In this document: positions 31,871 to 40,881 of the stretch, piece after piece | How the letters are laid out: each line of letters starts with the position of its first letter | Numbering within the stretch: position 1 is the first letter of the stretch | From: UBA6120 sp035361955 | GTDB taxonomy: Bacteria; Bacillota_I; Bacilli_A; RFN20; CAG-826 | Reading direction: 5' to 3' | Assembly (NCBI GenBank): GCA_035361955.1 | Contig: DAOSDC010000009.1 | Location: 1 to 52,879, forward strand | Length of the DNA: 52,879 nucleotides | Translations under genes and position numbers: made by a program | The notes under the pieces: generated by a model | The model's input: the letters and a program-made list of their open reading frames with translations, nothing else | What the model was told of the DNA's origin: nothing | Databases searched by the model: none

Positions 31871-33895
31871 ATGAAAAAACACATCGCTTTGACAATGCTA
31901 CTACTAGCCGCGACAAGTCTTGCCAGTTGTCGTTCGGCTTCTTCCATCAAAGATGGGCCGATGATGCAATCGGTTTATATCGATGTGACTTCATCCGTGC
32001 TGACGCCAATCCAAAACGAGAACTTCGATGCATCAATTTACTCACACCGCGATTTTGAGTTACGGATTGTGACCATCGGCGAGCTTCCCGACGTTTTCCA
32101 TAGTGCGACGTTATCAGACACGATGCTAGGCACGAGAACATATGCGACTTCTTCATCCTCTTACAAAGCCAGTTACGATACGATTTATGAAGCGGATATC
32201 GGTTATGTCACAACCATCGTTTTGCTCATAAAAGGTTCGTCGGGCCTTGACACTTATATCTCGCAGCGGCAAATCAATGTTGACCGTCTGCTTTTTTCCC
32301 GCGAGAACTTCTCTGGGCAATTTGAAGCCGTGCTTCCCAATCACGACGAAACCTTAGTTAGTTTGGAGGTTCACGCGACGATCTATTTCGATGCGACGCT
32401 AGGACTACCGACCGAACTGATTGATGGCCGTGTCAATATCAGCTTGATTCCTGGAAGCAGCGAGTATGCACGCGTTAAAAACGTCGGCACAACTTCGTTT
32501 GTGATTCCCAACTCCATCAATGGCTATCCGATTGGAACAATCATGCTTTATTCACTTGATTGGATTGAAACTTTAACAATCGAAGGAGCGGTTAATGATG
32601 TTTACATCATCGGCAATTATCCGTTATTAACAACACTATCAGTCAGTGGATTATCGTCGGGCGAGGATGACTCGAACGTTACATATAAAGACTTCACCAT
32701 TACCTGCGAAGCACCCTTACTGACAAGCATCAATATTGCCGACAGTGCCGCTTTTAACGTTTATATCGCCTACAATCCGGGTTCGCTTGATGCAGTGTAT
32801 CGTTCATATCGGGCCCTTTTCCCTGAAGATGCCCCTTATTCGCTTCCAAGCCTAACCGATATCAGTATCGAGCAATCAACGCTCAACGAGGTCCAATTAG
32901 GAGCAGATGCTTACCAAGTGCCGTTTATCAACATGAAGCAATTCATAATCGAAGATTCGCGCATCAACTATTTGTTTTTCGGTCATGAAAATAACTCGTT
33001 CCACCTAATGGAAACGATTAGTGCTACCAATTCAACGATCGATGGACTAACGATCTCGGGACGAAAGAATGCATTGCTACCACCCGCAATACTTCAATTA
33101 AGCGAAGGTCATTACGGCAACATGTTTTTGACCGGATCGACGATTGGATACATTGAGGCCGACGGTGTCAGTTTCGCCCGGATGTCACTACGCGGTAGCA
33201 CGACCGTGGAATCGGTCTTGCGTGAAATCGATTTGGAAAACGTCGATTTCGTCGGTTTGAACAATAACCTGAAAATTTGGGGCAATTTCCCGGATTTGGC
33301 CTCGATTCGATTAAGCGATGTCACCTTGTCCGATTTATCGATTGGCGAAGAGACCAATGAATATGTCCGCCTCGAATCAATTGAACTCGACCACGTCGTC
33401 GGCAATACGCTCTCGATTGGCGCGGCGGAGACGATTTTCGCATCACTGGAGTCCATCAATATTCACGATAGCGAGTTCGTGACGCATATTCGGATTGGTT
33501 ATGAAAATTCCAATTATCAAAATTTAACGAGTCTAACCCTTACCGATGTGAGTACTGGTAATTTCATCATCGGACGGCTTAACGACATTTTTAACAGCTT
33601 GGAAACGATTCAATTGACGCGAGTCGTCTTAACAGGCGGCTTCCTGATTCATGGCGCGAGTTTTCCCACGCTGGCGGCGATTGTGTTTACCGACGTCACC
33701 ATGAACCTCATCAGCGTGCAAACAATCATCGCTTCGTATGATTTTTATTTCGATGAAGTCACGATTGCTTCATCGATATTTATCGGTGTGGGCTGTACCG
33801 CTGTTTATGTTACATCAGACCCAGCCTCATCTTCGCCTTACTATGACGCCCTAACCTCGCTTGGGTTACCGGTTTTGACTGGAACATATTCATAA
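31871..33895 (+). CDS. Surface lipoprotein with 25-residue solenoid (LRR-like) repeats, paralogue 1
   Basis: A 674-residue lipoprotein: signal peptide with lipobox LASC (Cys20), an N-terminal beta-rich domain of about 180 residues, then a solenoid. In residues about 475-620 the repeat unit is 25 residues long, of the form L-x-S-I-x-L-x-D ... L-S-I-G ... F-x-S, seen at least five times in a row. It ends in a short CTAVYVTSDPASSS segment. The gene at 35877 has the same architecture and shares many motifs. It resembles BspA-like leucine-rich repeat proteins but with a longer unit; a binding or adhesion role at the cell surface is likely. The ATG has no clear Shine-Dalgarno. No further family assigned. 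Confidence 0.75.
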   Translation: MKKHIALTMLLLAATSLASCRSASSIKDGPMMQSVYIDVTSSVLTPIQNENFDASIYSHRDFELRIVTIGELPDVFHSATLSDTMLGTRTYATSSSSYKASYDTIYEADIGYVTTIVLLIKGSSGLDTYISQRQINVDRLLFSRENFSGQFEAVLPNHDETLVSLEVHATIYFDATLGLPTELIDGRVNISLIPGSSEYARVKNVGTTSFVIPNSINGYPIGTIMLYSLDWIETLTIEGAVNDVYIIGNYPLLTTLSVSGLSSGEDDSNVTYKDFTITCEAPLLTSINIADSAAFNVYIAYNPGSLDAVYRSYRALFPEDAPYSLPSLTDISIEQSTLNEVQLGADAYQVPFINMKQFIIEDSRINYLFFGHENNSFHLMETISATNSTIDGLTISGRKNALLPPAILQLSEGHYGNMFLTGSTIGYIEADGVSFARMSLRGSTTVESVLREIDLENVDFVGLNNNLKIWGNFPDLASIRLSDVTLSDLSIGEETNEYVRLESIELDHVVGNTLSIGAAETIFASLESINIHDSEFVTHIRIGYENSNYQNLTSLTLTDVSTGNFIIGRLNDIFNSLETIQLTRVVLTGGFLIHGASFPTLAAIVFTDVTMNLISVQTIIASYDFYFDEVTIASSIFIGVGCTAVYVTSDPASSSPYYDALTSLGLPVLTGTYS

Positions 33896-33909
33896 AAAAC
33901 TCATTATGT

Positions 33910-33928
33910 ATTAAAAGTAACTTTTAAT
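33910..33928. repeat. 9-bp inverted repeat upstream of the OB-fold lipoprotein
   Basis: ATTAAAAGT (33910-33918) and ACTTTTAAT (33920-33928) are perfect inverted copies around one base. It lies in the 64-base gap between two lipoprotein genes. Because the loop is one base it is more likely a protein-binding site than a terminator. Confidence 0.5.
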
Positions 33929-33959
33929 CGTGTTATTTTCTTGTATGGAGTAACACACA

Positions 33960-35705
33960 ATGAAAAATCGCATCACATCGTTAGCATGTCTGGCTTTGAC
34001 ACTCGTTTTGACCGCCTGTCCAAGTTCAAGCTCGACAAGCGAGAGTAGCGTCACTTCTTCGCTACCACCATCATCGGTTAGCATTTCCTCAAGCGAGCAA
34101 CCACTCGTGGAAACGCCAATCGGGGAAATTCGATCGCTTGAAGCGGGCACCGAAGTCGTCGTCACCGGCATCGTCGCCCAGCATTTATGGTCGGGTCAAG
34201 CGACACCTTACAAAGTCGGTTTTTGGTTAGTCGACCAAACAGGAGCCATTTATGTCTATGGCGACAACTTGTCCAACTATGTTGAAATCGGCAATCGCGT
34301 CAGTGTCAGAGGCAATAAGTTTTATTACATCCCGACGACCGATCAAGGCGCGGCCGTGACCATGAACTATCAAGGTACGCAACAATTGACGACACCGACG
34401 CTCATTAGTAACGATAACGGAAATCATCCGATTCCGACTGAAGCAATTATCGACGATGTGACGATTGCTCAGATTCGCGATTATCCAATCGACACTGACA
34501 TCACCGGAAATTTGTATCGACTCAAAGGTCGCGTCCGCGTCGTGCCTTCATCAGGATATACGAATTATTACATTGACGATATGAACCGCATCGATACGCT
34601 GGCACTGTATACCACGAGCAATGGCAAAGATTATATGTGGCTCGATGCGTATGACGGACAAGTCCGCGACATGCTCGTGGCCATTATCAACGCCAAACCG
34701 CAAACGAATTTATGGCGTCTGGCCCCCGTGGCCGTCTATGACGAATATGTGCCGAGTGAACTCGAAGAAGCCGAATACGCCGCCAAACGCGCTTTATCAG
34801 AATTCGGTGATGAATACAAAGTCGATGTCAATTTCTCGATACCGGTTGCTGACCCATTATTGGAAGGTGTCACCCGTTCGTATACGTCCACCGATACCGA
34901 TAAGATTGCGATTACGCTTCAAGGAGACGAATATCAAGTCAGCGTCATAACCGAAGTGCTGGGCTCCCTAACGATTGAAGTTGTGGCAAGTTATGGCGAA
35001 GCTTTCGCCGAGGACTCAAAAATTGTGACGATTGCCTATCTGCCAGAATTCGGTGGCAGCACCATCGCCGAAGCCCGGGAGTTACCCGATGCCAGTGAAG
35101 TCACGCTTCAAGCGATTATAGGTCGTTTCGTCTATAAATCGGGCACCGATGTTCCCATGGGGGCGTTCGTCATCGATCCAACCGGCTCGATATTGATATA
35201 CAATAACGCCGCGTTTATGCCTAGTTTGTCCGATGCCGCCATCGGTAATAAAATCGCCTTTACGGGTACACTGACCCACTATGTGTCAAATGTTGAAGTG
35301 GCCGATAGCTTATCCTACACCGGCGATTTCCAAATCATGGATATCACCATGATTAATAACGACTATGGTCAGCACCCGATTCCGAGTGAGGGCATTGCCT
35401 CAAGCACGATTGCGACAATCGCGCAAACGCCACCGAGCAATAACATCTCGGGAACGGTCTTCCTCGTTGATGGTATCATCAAGAAAGTTGAAACGCAGTA
35501 CTATACGACCTATTATGTCCATGACGCCGCCAATGATGAGATTTCCCTTAATGTTTATTCACAAAAGCAAGGGTCTGAGTTTGCCTGGTTAGATGACAAT
35601 CTTGACATCCCCGTAACGCTATACTTAGGAGTCCAAAACCTGAAATATTCAGACACTTCCAATAGTTGGCGCGTCGCCCCGGTATCGATATTGACCGCGC
35701 GATAA
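33960..35705 (+). CDS. Surface lipoprotein with duplicated OB-fold-like domains
   Basis: A 581-residue lipoprotein: lipobox LTAC (Cys20), a Ser-rich linker to about residue 45, then two long related halves of roughly 220 residues separated by an immunoglobulin-like segment of about 90 residues. Each half has a V-x-V-x-G-I-V/I start, a (F/V)-W/I-L/V-D-x-T-G-x-I-x-(V/I)-Y motif, an ND(N/Y)G(N/Q)HPIP motif, and ends in WR(L/V)APV. This pattern fits OB-fold (nucleic-acid or sugar binding) modules often found next to extracellular nucleases in mollicutes; no catalytic domain is visible here. GGAG lies 9 bases upstream of the ATG. Confidence 0.7.
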   Translation: MKNRITSLACLALTLVLTACPSSSSTSESSVTSSLPPSSVSISSSEQPLVETPIGEIRSLEAGTEVVVTGIVAQHLWSGQATPYKVGFWLVDQTGAIYVYGDNLSNYVEIGNRVSVRGNKFYYIPTTDQGAAVTMNYQGTQQLTTPTLISNDNGNHPIPTEAIIDDVTIAQIRDYPIDTDITGNLYRLKGRVRVVPSSGYTNYYIDDMNRIDTLALYTTSNGKDYMWLDAYDGQVRDMLVAIINAKPQTNLWRLAPVAVYDEYVPSELEEAEYAAKRALSEFGDEYKVDVNFSIPVADPLLEGVTRSYTSTDTDKIAITLQGDEYQVSVITEVLGSLTIEVVASYGEAFAEDSKIVTIAYLPEFGGSTIAEARELPDASEVTLQAIIGRFVYKSGTDVPMGAFVIDPTGSILIYNNAAFMPSLSDAAIGNKIAFTGTLTHYVSNVEVADSLSYTGDFQIMDITMINNDYGQHPIPSEGIASSTIATIAQTPPSNNISGTVFLVDGIIKKVETQYYTTYYVHDAANDEISLNVYSQKQGSEFAWLDDNLDIPVTLYLGVQNLKYSDTSNSWRVAPVSILTAR

Positions 35706-35712
35706 CTAATAA

Positions 35713-35745
35713 AAAAAGTCGCATTACCAAATGCGGCTTTTTAAT
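35713..35745 (+). terminator. Rho-independent terminator after the OB-fold lipoprotein
   Basis: Stem AAAAAGTCGCATT (35713-35725) pairs with AATGCGGCTTTTT (35730-35742) around ACCA, with one T-G wobble, ending in a T run. A strong classic terminator 8 bases past the stop. Confidence 0.88.
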
Positions 35746-35763
35746 TTGCACAGCCTGGTCATC

Positions 35764-35822
35764 TTGTCAGTCACTAAGTCATGTGTAATATTTATCTTAG
35801 ATACTGCCTAGATTTATCTAGG
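35764..35822 (+). promoter_or_regulatory. Promoter with two stacked inverted repeats, upstream of paralogue 2
   Basis: Promoter TTGTCA (35764-35769), 16 bases, TAATAT (35786-35791). Immediately downstream are TATCT-t-AGATA (35793-35803) and CCTAGAT-tt-ATCTAGG (35807-35822), which share an ATCT/AGAT core. Their place around the expected transcription start suggests a repressor operator. Confidence 0.5.
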
Positions 35823-35876
35823 TGCGATTGTTAGCGATAACCAGCGGCGCATCTAATTGCGCTTTATGGAGGATTT

Positions 35877-37934
35877 ATGAAAAAGATTTTCGCTTTTTTG
35901 CTATTCGCGCTTCCGCTGATGGCAGCCACAAGTTGTGGTAACACAGCGGTTAAAAACCCACCGACATTCGTGGAAATGTATTTGCAGGAAGAAGAAAGTT
36001 CCCTAATGTCACAAGCTCGTAATCGTTCTTCGCCCTTGAAAGCGGAGGGCGATTATGACGAAATCATTTATAGCCACTCCGATTTTTATATCGCCGTGAT
36101 TACTAGTGGCGTCAACTACGATTTGCTTTATAGTGTTGAATTGAGTGATAGTCTGCTTGGAACTTGTATTTACACTAATCAATCGCTGACGTATAAGGCA
36201 GACGCCACGATTATCGTCGAACCCGATAACACCTACACAACCGAAATCATCTTGACGATTCCCGGATCGACTGAACACGATACTTACTTATCGGAGCGAA
36301 CAATCACCTTATCAAAGATTTTGTTCTCGCGTGATACGGTCGATGGTACATTCCCCGCGGACATTCCATCCAATACGGAAACAGTGCTCGATTTCCAAGT
36401 ACGCGCGGTCAATTATATGGATGCCGAGCTCGGCTTCCCCGTAGTCATGAACGATGGCTTCATCGATATCGATATTCGCCCAGAAACCCCCAACTTCACT
36501 TTGGCGCAGGCAGCCGCGAAAACGACGCTGGCGATTCCCGCAACGATTAACGATTTTCCAATTCGTTCGATATTCTTGCAATCGCTCGACTGGGTTGAGC
36601 ATCTATTGATTCAAGGAGCAAGCGAAGACGTAATCTTAATCGGCTCTTTTACTTCCTTGCTAACATTGAGTTTTACTGGTCTCGATCACGATTTAGAAAT
36701 GACTAACCCCACTTACGCCGAATTGGCATTGACGGGATTATTCCCGAACTTGACAACATTATCGATAAACGGATCGAATGGGTATAACCTTTTCATGGGT
36801 GAAAACTACAACTCGGTCAATGAAGATTATCAAGCATATTGCGAGGCGGCGTTAAGCGCCCCTTATTCATTCCCGAGTTTGACTTCGATCAGCATCACGA
36901 GCGCTTCCATGAATGAGTTAGACATTGGAAACGATAACCATGTGCGCAGTTTTGACGCGCTTGAAACATTTACGATTGATCAGTCCATAATCGGATCGCT
37001 TTACTTTGGCAATGAAAACAAATCGTTCAATAGTCTTGTCAGCATTACCGGCATCGATTCCTTTGTTACCGGTTTTGTGGTATCCGGCACTAAAGATCTC
37101 GCAAACATTCCGGCTACTTTAACGCTTGATGAGGGCGATTACGGCTACCTCCTCGTTAACGATAACGCGATTGGCGTCTTTGATTTTGGCGCCATTTCAT
37201 TATCCGGAATTACGCTTGACAGCACGGGAACCCATCCGATTCGCCTAGCCCATTTAGATTTGGCAAATATCGCATTCGAAGAAGGTAACGGTGATCGGCG
37301 CATTCGCCTTCAAGGTGATTTCCCATACCTAGAAACCATTTCTCTAACGAATATGGCGGTTGGTGAAATGTATATCGGAAACCCGCTGTCGGAGTTTGAT
37401 GCCTTAACTTCCATTACCTTTGATTCCTTTACCGCCTACTCGATTAGGATTGGTGAACGCGACGTTTCATTCGATGTGCTTGCGAGTATTACTTTCAATG
37501 ATGTGGAAGTGGCCAATACGATCAGCATCGGTTACGAAAACTCCTCGTATCCGCTCCTTGAGATGATTAGCGTCTCCCAAACGACTACTAATGTTTTTGC
37601 GCTTGGGCGCATGAATGATTCGTTTGACGCTCTTAAAATATTCAGTTTTGAAGACGTGACAATCGTCACCGAATTAATGGTTCAAGGGGCAATCGCTCCG
37701 GTGCTCGAAGTCATGTTATTGCATCGAGTGACACTACCGGTGATGAACATCATGTTCGCTTCCGCCGATTATGATATGTATGTGGAAACGCTGACCATAA
37801 ATAACGATTTCTATATTAGTAATACGTGTGCGACGATATACGTCACTAACGACCCCGCCTCATCGTGGGCATATTATGCGCGGGCGACCGAACTAGGCAT
37901 CCCTGTCGTCACCGGAACCTATAGTCCCGTTTAA
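35877..37934 (+). CDS. Surface lipoprotein with 25-residue solenoid (LRR-like) repeats, paralogue 2
   Basis: A 685-residue lipoprotein: signal peptide with lipobox ATSC (Cys20), an N-terminal domain and a repeat region parallel to the protein at 31871. Shared motifs include YSH(R/S)DF near the start, SD(T/S)(M/L)LGT, NVYIG/LFMGE-type units, and the tail TIYVTNDPASSWAYY, then GTYSPV. The 25-residue units (for example LETISLTNMAVGEMYIG) continue to the C-terminus. Probably an adhesin or ligand-binding surface protein. GGAGG 4 bases upstream sets the start. Its TAA shares bases with the TAA of the opposing Na/Pi transporter gene. Confidence 0.75.
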   Translation: MKKIFAFLLFALPLMAATSCGNTAVKNPPTFVEMYLQEEESSLMSQARNRSSPLKAEGDYDEIIYSHSDFYIAVITSGVNYDLLYSVELSDSLLGTCIYTNQSLTYKADATIIVEPDNTYTTEIILTIPGSTEHDTYLSERTITLSKILFSRDTVDGTFPADIPSNTETVLDFQVRAVNYMDAELGFPVVMNDGFIDIDIRPETPNFTLAQAAAKTTLAIPATINDFPIRSIFLQSLDWVEHLLIQGASEDVILIGSFTSLLTLSFTGLDHDLEMTNPTYAELALTGLFPNLTTLSINGSNGYNLFMGENYNSVNEDYQAYCEAALSAPYSFPSLTSISITSASMNELDIGNDNHVRSFDALETFTIDQSIIGSLYFGNENKSFNSLVSITGIDSFVTGFVVSGTKDLANIPATLTLDEGDYGYLLVNDNAIGVFDFGAISLSGITLDSTGTHPIRLAHLDLANIAFEEGNGDRRIRLQGDFPYLETISLTNMAVGEMYIGNPLSEFDALTSITFDSFTAYSIRIGERDVSFDVLASITFNDVEVANTISIGYENSSYPLLEMISVSQTTTNVFALGRMNDSFDALKIFSFEDVTIVTELMVQGAIAPVLEVMLLHRVTLPVMNIMFASADYDMYVETLTINNDFYISNTCATIYVTNDPASSWAYYARATELGIPVVTGTYSPV

Positions 37935-39628
37935 CGATTTTGTTTTAAATCAACGACGGTATCGGCAATATTGACAGCGTGATCGCCGATTCTTTCGATG
38001 TTCGACAAGATATCGACATACACCATCGCCGTATAACGATTTTTCTGGGCCACGCCTTGGAAAAACCGTCCGACATGACGGTCGCGCACCTGGGCGTTTA
38101 GGTCGTCTAACTGATCATCTTGGTCAATCACTTCGTGGGCGAGTGTAACATTGCCGGTTTCATAGCAAGTGATAGCTTTGCTCACCATATCGTGCGCTAT
38201 TTTAAGCATTTGCAAAATATCGGCTTTGCCATCGTCATTGATGGTCTCGCCTTTTGATTCGATCGTATCGAAAAATTCAACGAGGTTTTCGCAGTGGTCA
38301 CTAATGCGTTCAATATCCTTGATGACGCGAAGTATTTGCATGAACTGCTCCAGTTCCTGCTCATCTAACATCGCCATCCGCATCTCGTGCATAAAATCAG
38401 AAACGCGTTCATATAACTGATCGATGGTCGTTTCGTATTGGAGCGTTTTATCATGATCAGCAATCGCCCTTTGATCAATGAAACGCGATACGGTTAAGAC
38501 CGCGTCAGTGGCAAAATTGCCCATCTTTAATGATTGGTCTTTGACGATTGATAATAACGCGGCGGGAGCCACCCCTTTAATGCCGCGGTTAAGCGCACTC
38601 AAATCAACGCTGATCGCGTCATGGGAATCATCGCCTGGGATAATCTTTTTGATTAAGGTAACGATTGGCTTTAATAACGGAATGACGATAATCGCGGCCA
38701 GTAAATTAAACAAAATATGGGCAAAGGCGATTTCCATTTGATCGCCAATGAATGGAAATACATTAAATAATTGTAGTAGCGCCCAGTTAATCGGAATAAG
38801 TAGCGCAAAGCAAATTATCGCTCCAATCACGTTAAACAAGATATGGGCAAACGCCGCGCGTTTGGCACTGATTGAGCCCCCAATCGATGCTAATAATGCG
38901 GTAATCGTCGTTCCGATGTTGGCGCCGTATAACATCGGCAAAGCGACCAGAAGCGTAAACGGCGATAACGGATCGATATGTGCACTGGCATATAGCGTCT
39001 GCAGCACCCCGATAAACGCCGAGGAAGATTGAACAAGCGCCGTGCCGAATAAACCAATGCCAAACCCTAATAGCGGATGTGATCCATAATCGACGACAAA
39101 CTGTGAAAACTCCGGCATCGCGGTCAGCATCTTTAAGGCATCGCCCATGAGTTCGAGCCCAAAGAAAAGCGCGCCGAAACCGAACAAGACGCCACCGTAA
39201 TGACGGCTTTTTTGACGTGGCATGAATAGCATCAATAAAGCACCGGCAATCAAAAAGAATGGCGCTAATTGTCCGATGTCCAAGCCGATGATGAATGCGG
39301 TAATCGTCGTGCCGAGGTTGGCGCCGATGATGACGACAAGCGCTTGCGGGAGCGACATCAATCCGGCCTTGACTAACGCGATAACGATTGAGGTCGTCGC
39401 TGAGGATGATTGGAGGGCCGCGGTCATTAGGAAACCGAAAACGGTTCCTCGCACTGGCCCGCCCGTACTTTTATCAATTAACAACTTCAGTTTCTCACCG
39501 GCAATCTTCTTAAGGTTTTCAGGTAAGAAAAATAAACCGGCTAAAAAAATGGCCAGCCCACCGATAATCGCGCTCCACCAGCCAAACGTTCCGACCGCGT
39601 CAACTAATTGCTGCATATATAAATACAT
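37931..39628 (-). CDS. Na+/phosphate cotransporter family protein with PhoU-like tail
   Basis: A 565-residue protein. Residues 1 to about 320 hold eight or nine membrane helices with the duplicated QSSSA signature (ALQSSSATTS and ALVQSSSAFIG) and paired GANLGTTIT/GANIGTTIT motifs of the PNaS (NptA/YjbB) family. Residues from about 350 to the end are a soluble helical PhoU-like domain. It imports or exports phosphate or a similar anion with sodium. The start is not firm: ATG 39628 has only a weak GGAAG upstream, and another ATG lies four codons in. No terminator separates it from the opposing gene. Confidence 0.9.
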   Translation of the reverse strand: MYLYMQQLVDAVGTFGWWSAIIGGLAIFLAGLFFLPENLKKIAGEKLKLLIDKSTGGPVRGTVFGFLMTAALQSSSATTSIVIALVKAGLMSLPQALVVIIGANLGTTITAFIIGLDIGQLAPFFLIAGALLMLFMPRQKSRHYGGVLFGFGALFFGLELMGDALKMLTAMPEFSQFVVDYGSHPLLGFGIGLFGTALVQSSSAFIGVLQTLYASAHIDPLSPFTLLVALPMLYGANIGTTITALLASIGGSISAKRAAFAHILFNVIGAIICFALLIPINWALLQLFNVFPFIGDQMEIAFAHILFNLLAAIIVIPLLKPIVTLIKKIIPGDDSHDAISVDLSALNRGIKGVAPAALLSIVKDQSLKMGNFATDAVLTVSRFIDQRAIADHDKTLQYETTIDQLYERVSDFMHEMRMAMLDEQELEQFMQILRVIKDIERISDHCENLVEFFDTIESKGETINDDGKADILQMLKIAHDMVSKAITCYETGNVTLAHEVIDQDDQLDDLNAQVRDRHVGRFFQGVAQKNRYTAMVYVDILSNIERIGDHAVNIADTVVDLKQNR

Positions 39629-39641
39629 ACACTTCCATTAT

Positions 39642-39668
39642 AAAGAAAAGAGGCCGATGCTCGACCTC
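39642..39668 (-). terminator. Terminator of the tdh-kbl operon
   Basis: Minus strand GAGGTCGA (39668-39661) pairs with TCGGCCTC (39657-39650) with one mismatch, followed by TTTTCTTT (39649-39642). It lies about 34 bases past the kbl stop. Confidence 0.7.
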
Positions 39669-39701
39669 ATATTCATGGATGAATTTATGAAAGCGGTTTA
39701 T

Positions 39702-40871
39702 CTAGATGATACCCATTTCCTTCGCGGTCATCGTTAAGACATCAACGGCTTTCTTTAATAATGGGATATCATGAAGCGTGCTAACCATGCACCGGATTCT
39801 TCCTTTGCCTTTGGGGACGGTTGGGAAGACGATGCCAGATACGAACACACCGCGCTTTAATAGTTCGCGCGAGAAAGCCATAGTTTTTGCTTCATCGCCG
39901 ACCATGATTGGCGTAATCGGGGTTTGACTATGCCCGATGTCAAATCCCGCCTTAACGAGCTCTGATTTAAAATAACGGGCGTTTTCCCATAGTTTTTTCG
40001 TATATTCATCTGATTCTTCTAACATATGAACGGCTTCAATGATGGCCGCGGCCGCGGATGGTAGAAGTGATGTTGAGAATAGTAACGGTCGACCCAAATG
40101 CAGTAAATAATCACGCGCTTCTTTCGAGCAGCACACATAGCCACCGACGACACCGATGGCTTTTGAAAGCGTCCCGATGATGTAATCGACCTGGCCGTGA
40201 AGTCCAAAATGATCGACAGTGCCTCGACCTGATGTTCCTAAAACACCTGAACCATGGGCATCATCAACATATGTCTGCGCCTGATACTTCTTGGCCAATT
40301 CGACAATCTTGGGGAGGTTAGCGATATCACCATCCATCGAAAAGACGCCATCGGTGATAATCAGCACTTCTTCATATTGGTGGCGTTTTTCCTTTAAGAT
40401 ACGTTCAAGGTCGTCCATGTCACTATGTCGATAAACAGCGCGACTCGCTTTCGATAACCGCACGCCATCGATAATCGAAGCATGGTTCCATTCATCGGAG
40501 ATGATCAAATCTTTTTCACCGGTAATCGCTTGGATGACACCGGCGTTACAAGCAAAGCCCGATTGGAAGGCGAGAGCTGCCGGTTCGTGTTTAAACTCGG
40601 CTAGTGTCTGATCAAGCAGTTCATGGATATCCATGTTACCAACGATGGTTCTGACGGCTCCAGCGCCAACACCGTATTTATCAACTGCGGCTTTTGCCGC
40701 TTGTTTTAACCGGGGATGGTTGGCAAAGCCTAGATAGTTATTCGATGATAGATTAATGACCTCTTTGCCATTAAGTTTAATAACTGCGTCACATGGTCCT
40801 TCGTTAATTGGCAGGATACGATAAGTACCCGCTTGTTTCAAGGCATTTAATTTCTCGGTAATGCTAGCCAT
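39702..40871 (-). CDS. kbl: Glycine C-acetyltransferase (2-amino-3-ketobutyrate CoA ligase)
   Basis: A 389-residue alpha-oxoamine synthase. The pyridoxal Lys is in GTLSKAIGVVGGYV; VDDAHGSGVLGTSGRG and SNNYLGFANHP are the family motifs. It cleaves 2-amino-3-ketobutyrate to glycine and acetyl-CoA, the second step of threonine breakdown. It lies 11 bases after tdh on the same strand, with AAGGAGA at the start. Confidence 0.93.
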   Translation of the reverse strand: MASITEKLNALKQAGTYRILPINEGPCDAVIKLNGKEVINLSSNNYLGFANHPRLKQAAKAAVDKYGVGAGAVRTIVGNMDIHELLDQTLAEFKHEPAALAFQSGFACNAGVIQAITGEKDLIISDEWNHASIIDGVRLSKASRAVYRHSDMDDLERILKEKRHQYEEVLIITDGVFSMDGDIANLPKIVELAKKYQAQTYVDDAHGSGVLGTSGRGTVDHFGLHGQVDYIIGTLSKAIGVVGGYVCCSKEARDYLLHLGRPLLFSTSLLPSAAAAIIEAVHMLEESDEYTKKLWENARYFKSELVKAGFDIGHSQTPITPIMVGDEAKTMAFSRELLKRGVFVSGIVFPTVPKGKGRIRCMVSTLHDIPLLKKAVDVLTMTAKEMGII

Positions 40872-40881
40872 AGTATCTCCT

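Noticed and set aside
39636..39642. TATAAT just before the Na/Pi transporter start as a promoter for a leaderless mRNA
   Set aside because: It lies inside the T-rich tail of the kbl terminator, and no -35 is present.
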